Below are positions 25,736-37,802 of a stretch of 64,000 nucleotides of DNA, piece by piece; the first letter of the stretch is position 1, and every line of letters begins with the position of its first letter. This stretch comes from Salvator merianae. Taxonomy: Eukaryota; Chordata; Lepidosauria; Squamata; Teiidae. Location: the NCBI GenBank assembly GCA_003586115.2, contig QVOM02000029.1, forward strand, positions 23,116,829 through 23,180,828. Direction: 5' to 3'. A program made the translations under genes and the position numbers. The notes under the pieces are model-generated. The model was not told the origin of the DNA and searched no databases. It saw only the letters and a list, made by a program, of their open reading frames with translations.

Positions 25736-26080
25736 ATCTATTCCACCTTAGAATGGGTCCAGACCAGTCCCTGCACTGGACTCTTGGCTCCAAAGGGCTA
25801 GCAATGAAAGTTCCTAGTCTCAGAAACCACAAGGGATGCATTTTGGTGGTGCACTTTGGTATGCCATTGAAATTGGTCCCCTGGTAGTTGATATTGAGGT
25901 CTACCAGTGATCCAGATAGGGGTCCCCCTGATCTGGATTATGCTCTGTCTAATGCAGGTGGAGTGTACCTGCAGTGGACAGGGCCTCAGAGGTCCACACT
26001 AATGTGTGGACCAATGAGGCCTCGAGGCTGACTACAAAGGTTCCTAATACGTATCTAAGGTAAGCGCTGAAAGACCCATA
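25720..26080. mobile_element. Family-B MITE
   Basis: It contains GTGGTGCACTTTGGTATGCC, AGTGATCCAGATAGGGG and CTGATCTGGATTATGCTC, and ends GTAAGCGCTGAAAGACCC, the degenerate form of the GTGCAGAAAGGGCC end. The left end abuts a family-A element and is uncertain. Confidence 0.5.
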
Positions 26081-27049
26081 TTCTATATGTCAAATTTAAG
26101 TTAGCAGAAGGATGTAGACATGGAGGAGGAATGGACAATTGTGCAATGCACCACTTTTCATCCACTTGTGTCCCTGAATCAAATCCTCCTCAGCAGATTG
26201 GGGCAAGATCCACATGCACAACCCTGAAAGGGTCCCTAAAGTGTGATGACCATATGTCACTGCACCCATCCAGTGCTTACCCTAAGGGCAAGATCTACTC
26301 CTGGATCAGCTCCTTTTGCAGACTGGGGGAAAACACCCTGCAAAATGAGTGCAGTCCTGGTTCAATTCTGCAACCCCGCAAGAAGGGATGGTGTCTGCTG
26401 GAGCCAAATTCTGGGGCCAATTCTGGCAATTTGCTACAAGACCCAAGATGGAAATTTCAGTACTGGGGAACTTTTGTTCAAGGCTTGCAAAGGCCTGGGC
26501 ATGGGGGCTATGTGAACAGCCCACCTCCTGTTCCTAGAGTAGAAACAGTGTGGAAGAAACTTATCTAGGAACATGACTCTACCTTGTGCTCTTCCTCCCT
26601 GACAATTTGAAATATGTTGAGGTTATAAATGAAATTACTTTCAATTTGGATAGAAATTCTATCTATGCGCAGAATAAATGTATCAGTCCTGTGAACTAAC
26701 TCCCAGTATTTGATGAAGGAGATGTAGACTGGCTCCAGATGCCAGCTGAAAGTTGTGCTAACAGGTGAAATTCTGGAAAAAAGCCCTCTGGAATAGTCAT
26801 CTGTTGAGCAGACGGCGCGGGGCTGGCGCTCTCTGTGTACCATATAATGGCACACACATCCGGGTGTTAAATACACAGAAGTGCATGATTGCCACCACTA
26901 TGCATGCGTGGCCATTTTTTTCGCTGCCTTGCACATGTACGATGGCCACAGCGAAGATGGCAGTCCATCCAGAAGTTAAGTAATAGCACTATTTCAGGAA
27001 AAAAACGTGACTGGAGTCAGGTTTTCTCAAACTACGTTATTGTGGAATT

Positions 27050-27145
27050 TAGTGTGGATATAGCGGGACTATGGTGGGATTGCCACAAGTACGTGTGGCA
27101 ATCCCACCATAGCACAGACATAATTGTGCTATATATCCCCCATCT
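27050..27145. repeat. Near-perfect palindrome (small foldback element)
   Basis: CTATGGTGGGATTGCCACA (27069-27087) is the exact reverse complement of 27094-27112, with a 6-nt loop. The arms continue outward imperfectly (GGATATAGC on the left against GCTATATATCC on the right). It is non-coding. Confidence 0.85.
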
Positions 27146-27146
27146 G

Positions 27147-27235
27147 GATGGGGCCTTAGTCTACGAAAGCTCATGCTACCAAATTCTTTCTCTTTTTAGT
27201 CTCTAAGGTGCTACTAGATGTACTTGCTATAAGAT
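27147..27235. repeat. Interspersed repeat end
   Basis: TCTACGAAAGCTCATGCTAC followed by TTTAGTCTCTAAGGTGCTAC resembles a widely dispersed sauropsid repeat end that I recognise by pattern (CACGAAAGCTTATGC...TTAGTCTCTAAGGTGCCAC). I cannot name the family with certainty. Confidence 0.45.
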
Positions 27236-28035
27236 ATGTAGTATCCAATTAATTCACATGGACCATCAGGATAGGCATGGATAGCGCAATGAAATCTACA
27301 TGACACTGCAGTCAAACAGGGGCTGTTGTGTTCCATTCTGGGAACGCAGAAAGGCTGGGAGAAAAAGGGACCGGCGAGGACCTGTCGCTGCAATGCCGGT
27401 TTCCCAGAGTTTCCTGCCACCTAAGAGTAGTAGAAGCTTAACAACCTGGGAAGTGCGGAAGTATGCAAACAAAAAAACAGTATTTTGCATTTCCCCACAA
27501 AGAATGCCCACTCCGCCTTCCCAGTTACTTACAAATTACTGGAGACTTTGCATCCCTTGCTCCTATTCCATTATGCCACCCATTCTTGAATCAATGGTAT
27601 GCAAATCTCCAATGTGGTATTTGTTGTCATAAGGATCTGATTATAACTGATGTAGGTTGCTTGCAGACCTTTTGCATTTGATGGGGATAGCAGTCGTAGA
27701 AGGTTCTACTGTGGATCAAATCGGCTCAGAAGCATCAAATGGAAGCTTTTGAACAAGTGTTTTGTCCTACCACTGTCACTGATTTCTGGTGCAATGCTGC
27801 TTGCAACACAAGCTCATTCACTACCTAGATCAGGGAACCTACGAAAAATTAACACAGATATTAGTAAGCAAGTCCCCTCTATCCAAGAAGGCCCAGATCC
27901 CTGGATTTGATTCTGTGCACAAACACAAGCCCACAAAACCTGTTTGCTTTGCTACATGTTAACCTTATTGCAAACTACAGAACTAATGGATAATCAAACT
28001 GAGTAGCAAGGAGAAAAGCTGTCACTAAACTCCTG

Positions 28036-28180
28036 CCCTTACAAGGAGTTCAAGGGTCTGGTCACACTTGTTTCTGAATCACACACTTTTCAGTCTGACA
28101 CAAAAACCTCTTCTTCCTGTTGCCAAATTAGCAATAGAAAATCTTGCACAGCTTCAGGGCAAGCTAGCTTCCGCCCTAGG
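28036..28180 (-). repeat. Interspersed repeat F, copy 2 (inverted relative to 25140)
   Basis: Its reverse complement matches 25200-25326 in order, including TTGCTAATTTGGCAACAGG. The two copies form an inverted pair 2.7 kb apart. Confidence 0.55.
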
Positions 28181-28490
28181 AGCGTGTGAGGCACTTGTAT
28201 GAGCTTGCTGCTATCTAATTGGAGGTCGGGGAAGGCTTGTTCCTAGAAGCAATTGTCACAGAGAAAATTTCAGAGGCTTTTTCTGCTGCTTGCACGCAGA
28301 TCAGTGCGCAGTGTATCACAGTTCCATAACCAACTTCCCACTCAGAAACCTGGGAGATACTTCTTTGTGCAGAATGTTGCCAGTAGCATTTGCAATCAAG
28401 GACCAAGTGATTTGTACTGCTGTTCTGTAAAGAGAGGCGGAGAGAGCTGCTACTGGTTTCCTTAGAATCTGAGGTCCTTTCTGCATGGAC

Positions 28491-28530
28491 CTCTATTCCA
28501 CACCTCTATTCCACACCTCTATTCCACACC
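28491..28530. repeat. Triplicated 13-bp tandem repeat
   Basis: CTCTATTCCACAC is repeated three times in tandem, next to a CCTTTCTGCATGG motif that resembles a family-B end. Confidence 0.9.
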
Positions 28531-28603
28531 TCACTGGGCTCTAGGTGTTCTGAGTTATTGGAAGCCCACTCCAAGAGCTGTCCACACTACAGACATCCCA
28601 GCC

Positions 28604-28641
28604 TGGCCCGGCCCGGCCCAGCCCAGCCCAGCCCAGCCCAG
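28604..28641. repeat. (GGCCC)/(AGCCC) pentanucleotide repeat
   Basis: A GC-rich run of GGCCC units followed by CAGCC units. Confidence 0.9.
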
Positions 28642-29036
28642 CTTGGGATTCTGGAAGCAAATATTCTCGGCCTCCAAAGTTCCTCACTTCTACCACCGAG
28701 TCCAGGTGACTGGCTGAAATGGCCTTGGGTTGTTATACCAGCCCATGGCAGCACACTGTCTGCATACTGTCTGTGGACCAGTATACTGAAGTACTCCACT
28801 TCAAAAGGTTCTACCAATGGAGTGAAATGCATTTTAACATCATATCCTACTTCATAGCCTGCCCATCCAGTGCAGACTGAGCATACTAGTGGGGAGCGCG
28901 GATTACACTAGACCACTTCAGCGTGTGGATGCGGCGACCCTGGACAGAAGAGGCACAAGTGACTGGAGGACTAGCAAGATTCTTCTAGGAAGAAGCTGCT
29001 CTCCCAGTAAATAGCATTCCTGAAAACAGAATTGCT

Positions 29037-29061
29037 GGGGGGGGGGGATAAACACCCCCCC
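29037..29061. repeat. G11-spacer-C7 mini-palindrome
   Basis: Eleven G, then ATAAACA, then seven C. It could fold back or slip in replication; no further meaning is seen. Confidence 0.8.
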
Positions 29062-29889
29062 AAAAGATAACTAAACATCTTCCCTTGTACTCCTTCATTC
29101 TCCTTCATTCCAAAAATAAAAATCACCACCATTAAAACCCATTCATTCATTTATTCATAACCAACAGCAGAAACTTTTTGATTGACAACAATTGGGTCCA
29201 AGGATGGAAAAAACCTTTTATTTTTCTCGTCTATGTGTACATGTTTGAAATTGTTTATAGTCAATGCTCCACTGTGTTTTTGAATATCAAAAGTGGAGAA
29301 GAAGAAAAGCCAGCTTTGGAGAGTCGGGGTCAGAAGCACTGACATAGTCATTTGAACAGGATGCTGAGTTCATCGGTTCTGCTGATCTTCAAGACCCAGT
29401 GTTGCCTGGCCTTGGGAAATGGGGATCTCACATCTGGAACTTCCCACAGACCAGCACCCTCCAGCTGTGCCACCTACAAAGATGCCACCACCGCACTTCT
29501 TTGCTGTTTCCTTCAGAGATACCCGCACACACCCCTGTTTGATTGCTAACCAAATCCAAGGCAGCTTAACATATTTGCTCTGATGAGATCACACAGCCCA
29601 TAGTGGTATGGCTACAAGCCATTTGTTCCATTATACTGCAATTTCCTTTCTTCATAGCTTTTTGTCTCATTTGTTTGGAAGACAGACTCTCTGCCTGCAT
29701 TTGAAATATTTCAAAGTGATATGAAAGATGGTGCAATTAAAACAAAAATGACTTCAAGGACCACAATTCTTAATGCAGCTCACACCAAATGGATCTTAAC
29801 TTGTTCATCATTTACACTGAAGAGAACAGGAGCTCTCTTTCATTTAAACACACCCTTTCCTTTGCCTTGAGTGGTAATTTAAAAACTTC

Positions 29890-30480
29890 TTTTAAAACTT
29901 AGAAAAGGCAAAAGAGAGGGGGAGGACGCTTATGTAGGAAGCTTTGGGGGAATCTGATACAGAAGCAGGGAAGAATTCCCATTGGATTACTAAGCCATTT
30001 CTGCATGGCATGGCATACATTATCCTGTGCCATGCTGGGCTGATCCTGGGTAGGATCAAGTGAAAATTCATTTGCCAGACAGGCCAGGCACCCCAAAGTG
30101 GCACACTTCTGGCACTGCGTCTGAGAGCTCCTCAGCCCCGGTAGACCAGATCAGCTGCCCGTGTGCCATTGGCACACAAGTGACTGGTCTGGAATACTAC
30201 CCTGCAATGCTGCGTGGACAGCTTACAAGTGGTCCAGCGTTTCCATGGGCCGCGGTGCCATTTCTGTGCTGAAGTCCAGTCCAAAGTCCCATCCCATGTG
30301 AATGCAGCATTCTACCAGGAGGCCTGGCTTCCTGGTAGACTGCTCTGCAGTAAGAATGAGGCATTCCAATGGGGCTGCTGGTGCAGCCTACCAACCCAGT
30401 GTGGACAGTGCCCTAGGCTCCCTGACTTGAGAGATAATCTTTTACTGGTCCATCACCAGGTTACTTTTTTCCTTGAATAC
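29890..30480. other. GC-richer non-coding block, possibly DNA-transposon derived
   Basis: It contains CCATTTCTGCATGGCATGG near 29995 and AACCCAGTGTGGACAGTGCC near 30400, loosely like inverted MITE ends. Several short open frames overlap in both directions, but none has a recognisable product. Confidence 0.3.
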
Positions 30481-31146
30481 TGATTGCCTATACTCACTGC
30501 AGGGCCCATTAGTGCCCATTGTAGCTGGTGGGGTGGAAGACAAGGCATCTAAAAGGTGGTGGTAGCAAAGGTCAAAACAGAATTAATTCTGTGGAAACCC
30601 ATATGAACATTGACCTTGTGGAGTATGATCAGTTATGCAGCATGGAAGTAGCACCTGACAAGGTAAGGGCCCTGTCTTGTTCCGTGATTCTGCGAGAGCC
30701 AATTGTGACATCTAAACAAAACCCCACATTTTCCTTTCACTGTCTGTAGGCAGCCTAAGTACTATCTATCTGGTGCCCGCTATTGCAATGATTGTGATTG
30801 TAAAGACTGATGGGAGCTGAAATTCAAGATATTTGTAGAACAAAGGATGCAGGAGGCTGCTTTAAATGTCTAACTTAGCTACAGGTCACATCACTGATGG
30901 TGGAGTGTGGGATTTCTAGGTTCATCGGAAGTATTTCTGGGGCCACACCCAAAAATGGATCTTTTTCCTGTTAACACAACATGCACATGATGTCCTACGC
31001 TGGCGGCGTATCCTCCAACAGGATTGCGACTAAAAAGGGGGGACTTTATTATCTGTATCCTTGAAAGCAGGCAAGCAGAGGTGATTGAGAGCCACCATGG
31101 GGAGGGATAAGGTGGCTGTTCTGTATAGTAAGCCAGGAGCAGAACG

Positions 31147-31634
31147 ATTGAGCCTGTTTGCACTTAGCGAGAGGAATGTTCCTGTCCCCTTGCTAGTCAA
31201 GTGCAAACACAGGCAGCAGTCCTGATTCTCACCGAGGTGCACCTGATGCTCACCTGAAGCTGGGGAAGGCTGAATTAGTAATTTGCTGTCCTGATTCTGA
31301 CTTGCGCAATCAGGCACAGATTGGGGGAGGTCTGTTCACACTGCTTCTGGGTTTGAAATGGCAACGGGAAGGGGGTCACTTTGGAAATAGCCCTCTCTCT
31401 TTGGATTCCTAGCTCTATGTTGTAGATTTGTAGCTCTATGTTTTCGTAGGTAGCTCTGTGATTTCGAAGCAGGTCCCTGCCTAGTGCATTCCCATTTGCA
31501 CTGCTCCCTCTGATGGTCAACTTGCAGTCTTTTCCATTGCTGGCAAGTGTGAAGGGAAGCTAACGGACTCCATTTTGATGGCCTGAAGCCTGCTAATCAT
31601 TCCATTCTTCTCGCGTAAGTGCAAAAACACCCAT
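31147..31634. mobile_element. Family-A hAT-like MITE
   Basis: The left end GAGCCTGTTTGCACTTAGCG pairs with the right end CGTAAGTGCAAAAACACCC as inverted repeats. The first inner block (TTGCTAGTCAAGTGCAAACAC) recalls the subterminal GCTAGC motifs of the other copies. Confidence 0.6.
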
Positions 31635-33020
31635 TGTTGCAGATGAAGGAACCATTCACTGCAAGCAGCAGTTTTCCAATGGATGCCTCACACCTCAGCT
31701 GACTTTTCTACATGCTTGTGTTGAGGAGCGGATAGCTTAAAAGTGCAAAACTTTTTGCCATGACTTTTCTTGACATGATGAAAATTCTACCTCATTGAGC
31801 ACTGCTTGTGTAAAGTGTGCACACTTTGCACAAGAAGCACACATTTTCAGCACTACTGAGTGCAACACTCAAACAATGCCAGGTTTCACTTTGCTGTTTT
31901 GGTATCACTTTCTATCATCCCCAGTTTTTAATACCATTTTCAGTAACAACTTTTCAAATTATTTTTAAATGGTTTTATCCTATTTTTTATGTTTATATTG
32001 TTATTGTGCAGTCAACAAGGAAGCAGCATATAAATGTCCAGAATAAAAGCATGAATATTAAATAATGCTGCCCTCCACTGGGGAAGATGTGGTCCAAGAT
32101 GAAAACCCAGGCAATGTTTTTATGAGAGCCTCTCAGAAACTCCAAATTTTGTCCTGCTCTTACATAAGATAGACCTCACTTGTTCTCTGGACATTGAGAA
32201 AGTGAGTTTTCATTGATACTTCCTTGCTAACTATCACTTTTGTTAACACTAATGTCTCTTTCTTTTTTTAAGTGTCAGGTACATGCTCCTGTTCTGCTCC
32301 CAGTACTGACAGTTTTGAAAGAGATGAGCAATGCTGATGGACAGGAGGGACCTGCTGAAACCTGATACAGATGATGTTTGCCATGACATTGGTTTCCTCT
32401 GATTTCCCTAAAGAATACTGGGAAACCTGATGTGAACAACAACACTTAACTGCAGCCTTTGTTGTAAATGAAAGGGCTCCTCCATACCCCAAGGAAGAAG
32501 ACGTGCCTTTCACACTTTGTAGCTACAATGTCATTGGAAATGTCTGATTCACTTCCAAGTGCTATTAAAGGATTGACATCTTAATGGTGAGATTGATACT
32601 GTGAAAGTCTGGTCACGTACCGCCGCAAATGTCCCCACATATCTCTTCCCAGCTGCTACTTCAATGTCAGTGGAGGTGGCCAAGATAAGAAGTTCTGCAG
32701 CTGACAAAATCCTCTCTGACTCCCCTCTGGAAATCACTAAGAAATCACCAATATAGAAAAATACATTGTTAACTTTCCAAAGGTGAGGTAACTTGTTCAT
32801 CTTTCTTCTCCCTAGAAATACTGGTGATGTTCTGTGAAGATGATGAAATGCTAGATTTGGCTTTATCTAGCCTTAAATAAATAAATAATCAGGTAATTAA
32901 TTATGTTCTTATTTAGGTTGTAGGATAAAGTAGACCTTCCAAAATACATCACATGTTGTACCTAGTATGGTTTTGCTCTATATGCAATTTATTTGTATCT
33001 TACAAGGAACCCAATAGTTT

Positions 33021-33128
33021 GGAGGGAGGGAGGGAGGGAGGGAGGGAGGGAGGGAGGCAGGAAGGGAGGGAGGAAGGAAAGAAGGAAGGAAGGAAGGAAG
33101 GAAGGAAGGAAGGAAGGAAGGAAGGAAG
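33021..33128. repeat. (GGGA)n(GGAA)n polypurine microsatellite
   Basis: About 40 bp of GGGA units followed by about 60 bp of GGAA units. Gly/Arg/Glu frames across it are artefacts. Confidence 0.95.
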
Positions 33129-33179
33129 TGATCAACGGCATTGAGGTTCATTCTACTGCAAAAGCTGAAATCCCAGACA

Positions 33180-33297
33180 ATTGGAAGAGAACCAAGGATC
33201 ATATCTTCAAAGAGAACAAAAGAGAATTCTAGAAACTATAGATCAGTCAGTCTATTTGGGAAGATTTTAGACAAGATCAGTAACCAGTTATACTTTT
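33180..33297 (+). repeat. CR1-group reverse-transcriptase fragment
   Basis: Plus-strand codons from about 33228 give NYRSVSLFGKILDKISNQ. This matches the N-Y-R-P-V-S-L...G-K-I-L-E-K motif of CR1-group reverse transcriptases. It is a very short, dead fragment directly after the polypurine microsatellite. Confidence 0.6.
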
Positions 33298-34349
33298 TTT
33301 TAGTACTTTGAAATACTCTGATGGTGCTTCATAGCTTCCTATTAAATTTGATGTGCATTGATTGCTTACAATTTAACTGTTTTTACTATTGTAAATTTCT
33401 GTTACGATTGTTATATTCTTGTTCTCCATTATGACTTTGGCATATTTTTGATCAAGAGTTCATAGACCGTTGGATTTTCATTCTCATTATCCTATAAACA
33501 ACTTGCAGTTCATCAGAAACAAATCATTGTTCTTTTAAAGTACCTGATGAAATTGGCATGAAGTGCCCCAATGATTTATACAATCAGCTTATATAAATGT
33601 TTAGGCTGATTTACACAATTCTGAAGTCGTTCTAATTTTTTTTCTTTTTTTCATTATTTGTACTGTTATTTAATTTTAATTTAGATTTTGATACAGGGTT
33701 TTTTGGATTAATCAATAAAATGTATGAATGTTTGTTGCTGCTTGATTGTGGGAGCTAGGGGTGGGGGTGGGGTCCAGTGCTAAACTGAACCCTGCAAATG
33801 TGGAATTAGTTCTGTGCTACATCCAGCAGCACAATGGTAAGTTGTCTCTCGCTGGTGCCAGATGCCACAGAAATACAAAGCACATTCAGAGGTTTCCAAG
33901 TTGTTGCACAACACCTGACCTAGCTTGGCAACTCCTGCACACACCAGTTGGATTAAGCACTATCTAGCATAAGTACGAACTTCTCTGTGGATGCACATGG
34001 ATGTGTTTGTTATGCTGTTCATAGCACTCACAAAACAATCAAAGGTAAAGATGAAGAAAAGGTGAGCATTTCCCCAGGTGAAAAGTAAAACATTTCCCAA
34101 TTCCCCTGCTTCCCCTCCCAGCAAGCTTTGCAGCCTGGATCACACTGCAACCCACTGCAATCTTGAGGTTGCCAGGTCATCTTGTTCAGGCTTAGCAGGG
34201 GCTGCACGTAGGTCCAGCTGCTGCAGGATTGCAACGGGGTGCATCGTGACATCATGACAAAGGTATGCATGGGTCTGCCAGTTCCTGGCTGCAATGCCTG
34301 CTGGTAAGAAAAGTGGGATGCTTGGCAAGATGATGGAGGCAGTTGAGTT

Positions 34350-35204
34350 TTCAGAGGTTCCTAGAGTTGGAAGGGACCCTCAAGGTCATCATGTTCACTC
34401 CCCTTCCCAATGCAGGAATCACTAGGTCATCCCAGACAAATGGCTATCCAGTCTCTACCTGAAGACCTCCAGTGAAGGGGAACTTACCTCTTCATGAGGT
34501 AACCTATTCCACCATTTGACAGCTCTTATAGTTGGGAAGATTTTTCTAATGTCTAACCTGTATCTCTTTCCTTGAAATTTCATCTGTTTAGTCCTAGTCC
34601 TGCTACCTAGGATAAGTACAAATAAGTTCATCATTCTACAGTGTGACAGCCCTTAAGATATTTGAAGACAGTTATCATGTCCTCATTCAGTATTCTCCTC
34701 TGCAGGCTAAACAAACCTAGGTCTGCTAATTGTTCCTGATAAGACTTGGTTCCCAGTCCACTTTACCAACTTGATAGCTCTCTTTTTAACTCGCTCCGAT
34801 TTGTCTATGTCTTTTTTTTTTCAGTTGGGGTGCTCAGAACTGGACACAGTACTCCACGTCAGGGCTGAGGTCTCCAAAGATGGGAAGAATAGGAGAATTA
34901 CCTCTCATGATCTAGAATGTATGTTTCTCTTAACACATCCAGGATGGCATTTGCCTTCTTCATGGCTGTGTCATGTGGCTGGTTCATGTTTAGCTTATAA
35001 TCTATGAGTACACCCAAAACCTTTTCACAAATGCTTCTGTAGGGCAGCTTTCTCCCATTTGTTCCTTTCCTTTTTCCTACCTAGTTGCAGGACTTTACAT
35101 TTCTCCCAGTTAAATTTCATTTTGTTTCAAGCTCACTATTCAAGTTTGGCTAAATCGTTTTTGAATCTTCTCCCTGTCTTCCAAAATATTAGCCACGCCT
35201 CCTA
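34350..35204 (-). repeat. CR1 LINE, 3' portion (interrupted copy)
   Basis: The plus strand reads AGAGTTGGAAGGGACCCTCA at the element's 3' side. It then carries the full set of sauropsid CR1 landmarks: GACCTCCAGTGAAGG, AACCTATTCCACC, CTCAGAACTGGACACAGTAC, AGTACACCCAAAACC, TTGCAGGACTTTACATTTC. The copy lies on the minus strand and continues after the insertion at 35205-36126. Confidence 0.88.
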
Positions 35205-36126
35205 AGGCGGGGTCCCACATGGTAAATTTAATCCATATTGAAGGAGAACAAGGACTGAGTTCATCTTCTTAGTGTTCCCACATTTGCATTTTAACATGGA
35301 CTCAGTTTGAACTTGCTCGTTCTCACACTGATGTATCCTGTGCTTGGCACAGGGAAACTGTACCTTTTCTGCCTCCACCCCCCACCAAATTCCCCTCCCC
35401 CTGTGCAGTCAGTGATTGGCTGACTTCTCTTCATGGGAGGGCAAGGGCACCTCTCTCTCTCTTTCTCCTTCCCTTTCTTTGGTTACAAATCACAATAGGC
35501 AAGGTGGGGGATTCTTCCTGCCCTTTACAAACACCTTTTTAAAATAATAATAATAATAAATGCTTCCCAATCTCCTTGTTAGATCCTAACAAGGGATCAA
35601 ATGAAGGTGTGGAGAGAAACTGCTTTCGAAGGGTGGCTGTTTTTGCTTTTCAAGGCTTTAAAAATAATAAGAATTAAATTTCTCTCATCCCCACAAAAAA
35701 ATTCTCCCCCACCTCTTTCTCTGTGTTAAAGATCCTCTCAACTCAACTTCCCCCCAGTTCTTCCTCTGCTACAGGCTTACAGGCAGTGTCCTGTGGGGGA
35801 AAGAGAAAACTTGCCATGGGGCTTGTCACTGCACACACGCGTGTGTCTGCACAGGCATTGGATGGGAGGAAATGGGGAGCCGTCCCTCTGTACACCCCAC
35901 AAAAAGTACGGTCCCTCCCAAATACTCTCCTTCCGCTTTTTCACATCGCAAAGTAAAGTAGGCTAGTGACCTGGAACAGTCTGAGACTTCATTAAATCTG
36001 AATGCAAAGTAGTCTAGATTTTGCCAATTTAGTCCAGAAAAACTATGGAAAGGCAAGATCATGTAAGGCCAGCACCAACTGAAGTTGGCCTGTAAACCGA
36101 TTAAATGCTATGTCAGAACACGGCCC
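35205..36126. mobile_element. 922-bp TA-flanked DNA transposon (non-autonomous) inserted in CR1
   Basis: The flanks are TA (35203-35204 and 36127-36128). The ends are imperfect inverted repeats of about 29 bp: left AGGCGGGGTCCCACATGG then TAAATTTAATCC; right, reversed, GGGCCGTGTTCTGACAT then AGCATTTAATCGG. Removing the element and one TA rejoins the CR1 sequence exactly (ACGCCTCC-TA-GCTTTGCATAATC). No transposase frame is visible. A TA target suggests a Tc1/mariner-like origin. Confidence 0.75.
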
Positions 36127-36128
36127 TA

Positions 36129-36178
36129 GCTTTGCATAATCTACAAATCTGATAAAATTTACCTTTCATCTCAGTAAG
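36129..36178 (-). repeat. CR1 LINE, continuation beyond the inserted element
   Basis: GCTTTGCATAATCTACAAATCTGATAA corresponds to the CR1 stretch that normally follows CACGCCTCC (the TCATCTGCAAATTTGAT region). It is the upstream remainder of the copy at 34350-35204. Confidence 0.75.
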
Positions 36179-36989
36179 TGCTCCCCTATTCCTCTTCTTT
36201 TCCTAGACATTGTAGTGGATCAAATGTGCAAGATATCAGACCTTGCAAACATGATCCTCTCTGATGGGCTAGTATGCTGTGTGCACTTACCTAAATGTAC
36301 CACAAGAAGCAAAACAAAGCTGTTTTCACATTTGCAGGGCTCTGTTTGCTTGCCTAGGTCTTCTGAAATGGGGAACCATTCCCCTGCATCTGTAGACCCC
36401 TATTAGAAAGTTATATAAATGCAATAGATGTTGTTAACCCAGAACTAACTGGGTGGGATGCAGCCTTAGTTAAAAAATAGACTGGATTTATGTTGCAATT
36501 ATAGTTTTTCTGAAAATTGTATTAATTATCTTTATTTTATTTATTTTTAATATTATTTTAATAGTCCTTATGGTTTCTGTTTTATTTCTTATTAGATAAT
36601 CATATAATTACATATAGAAAATATCTTCTTATATGGAAATAAGTAATATTTCATTGTATTGTCACAAATATATTTAATTAAAATAAATAAATATATTTTT
36701 AAAAAGAATAGGCAGAACTAGATAGATGAATGGCTGTAAGTTTCTAATAATGTGCAAGTTCAGATGAAAACTGACTCCACTGAACATAGTTATGGACATA
36801 TTTGCCAAAGCAGAACAGAGACATGCATGGAGGAGAAAGGAGTAGCTCTGATTTAGGATGCATCCAGACAGCCAAGAATGGCCACCTGGTAAGGGTCCCA
36901 ACCAGCCCCCGGGCTGGAAAAATGTCCCTTGCAGCTATCCTGTCTTCCCTGCTGCTATTTGTGTGGTGCCTTCAATTACAGCTTTTAGG

Positions 36990-37222
36990 CACTTCTTAAA
37001 GACCTGTGTCTTTACCTAGGCATTCCCTGTGTGAATTACCTAGGCATTCCCTCTTTTGCCTGAGCCACTCAGGTTTTTTAATGTGTTTTTCATCGTTGAT
37101 TTTTCTTTGTGTGTGATTTTTACCCTTGTTTTTAACCTTTCTTGCAAATCACTTTGGGTTTTGTTTTTTTTGTTTTTTTAATGGGAAGCAATACAGAAAT
37201 GTATAAATAAATAAATAACTCC
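36990..37222 (+). repeat. L2-like LINE 3' end
   Basis: TTCTTAAAGACCTGTGTCTTT, then a T-rich stretch (TTAATGTGTTTTTCATCG), then CAAATCACTTTGGG and ATACAGAAATGTATAAATAA in a (AAAT)n tail. This is the usual order of a 5'-truncated L2-like copy. Confidence 0.65.
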
Positions 37223-37802
37223 AAAGATATTTCCCATTCTCCAGCAAAACATTCTGAAGATGCTTCCTGCCCTCATGCACCCTTGCTGGTACCATCTGGG
37301 GAGACGGCGATGGTGGGGGTAGCTTCACATTTGCCACTTTCCACCCCCCACATTTTTTTTTTCATTCTGCAGTCTTGGATCCTGTAAGGCGTGTGATCCA
37401 GCACAGCAGTGGGACCTGGACTATGGGTTCTCTCAAAGTTGCTGGTCTCTGTGTGCCATGAGTCCAAAGATGGTTCCAGGTATGGAAATCTTCTGGTCAG
37501 TCAAAGCAATGTTCCTCTTTTGTGTTTTAGCACAGGGTCCCAAGCCCTTGGTCTACTGGGTTTTGGAAACACATCTCCATACTTGCTTCCCTTAGCCTTC
37601 TCTGCTGTCTATCTGCCTGTCTGACTTCTCAAGCACCCTCATGTGAAGACCACTGCTGTCTCTGAGAACAACCAGAGCCTAATGGTGACTGGCACCTTTT
37701 GGGTCTGCTGGAGCAAAGAACAAGACCCCCCTTTTTATCTTTTTCTCCTAAGGTTTTACTGGTATTTACCTGTCTATATTTTTAAAATAGCAAAGTATAC
37801 GC

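Noticed and set aside
26131..26568. The 145-codon plus-strand frame
   Set aside because: No recognisable domain or splice context, overlapping frames in other phases and on the other strand, and a position next to MITE sequence; most likely chance.
32953..33232. Gly/Arg/Glu-rich and Pro/Ser/Leu-rich open frames
   Set aside because: They are translations of the (GGGA)n(GGAA)n microsatellite on both strands.
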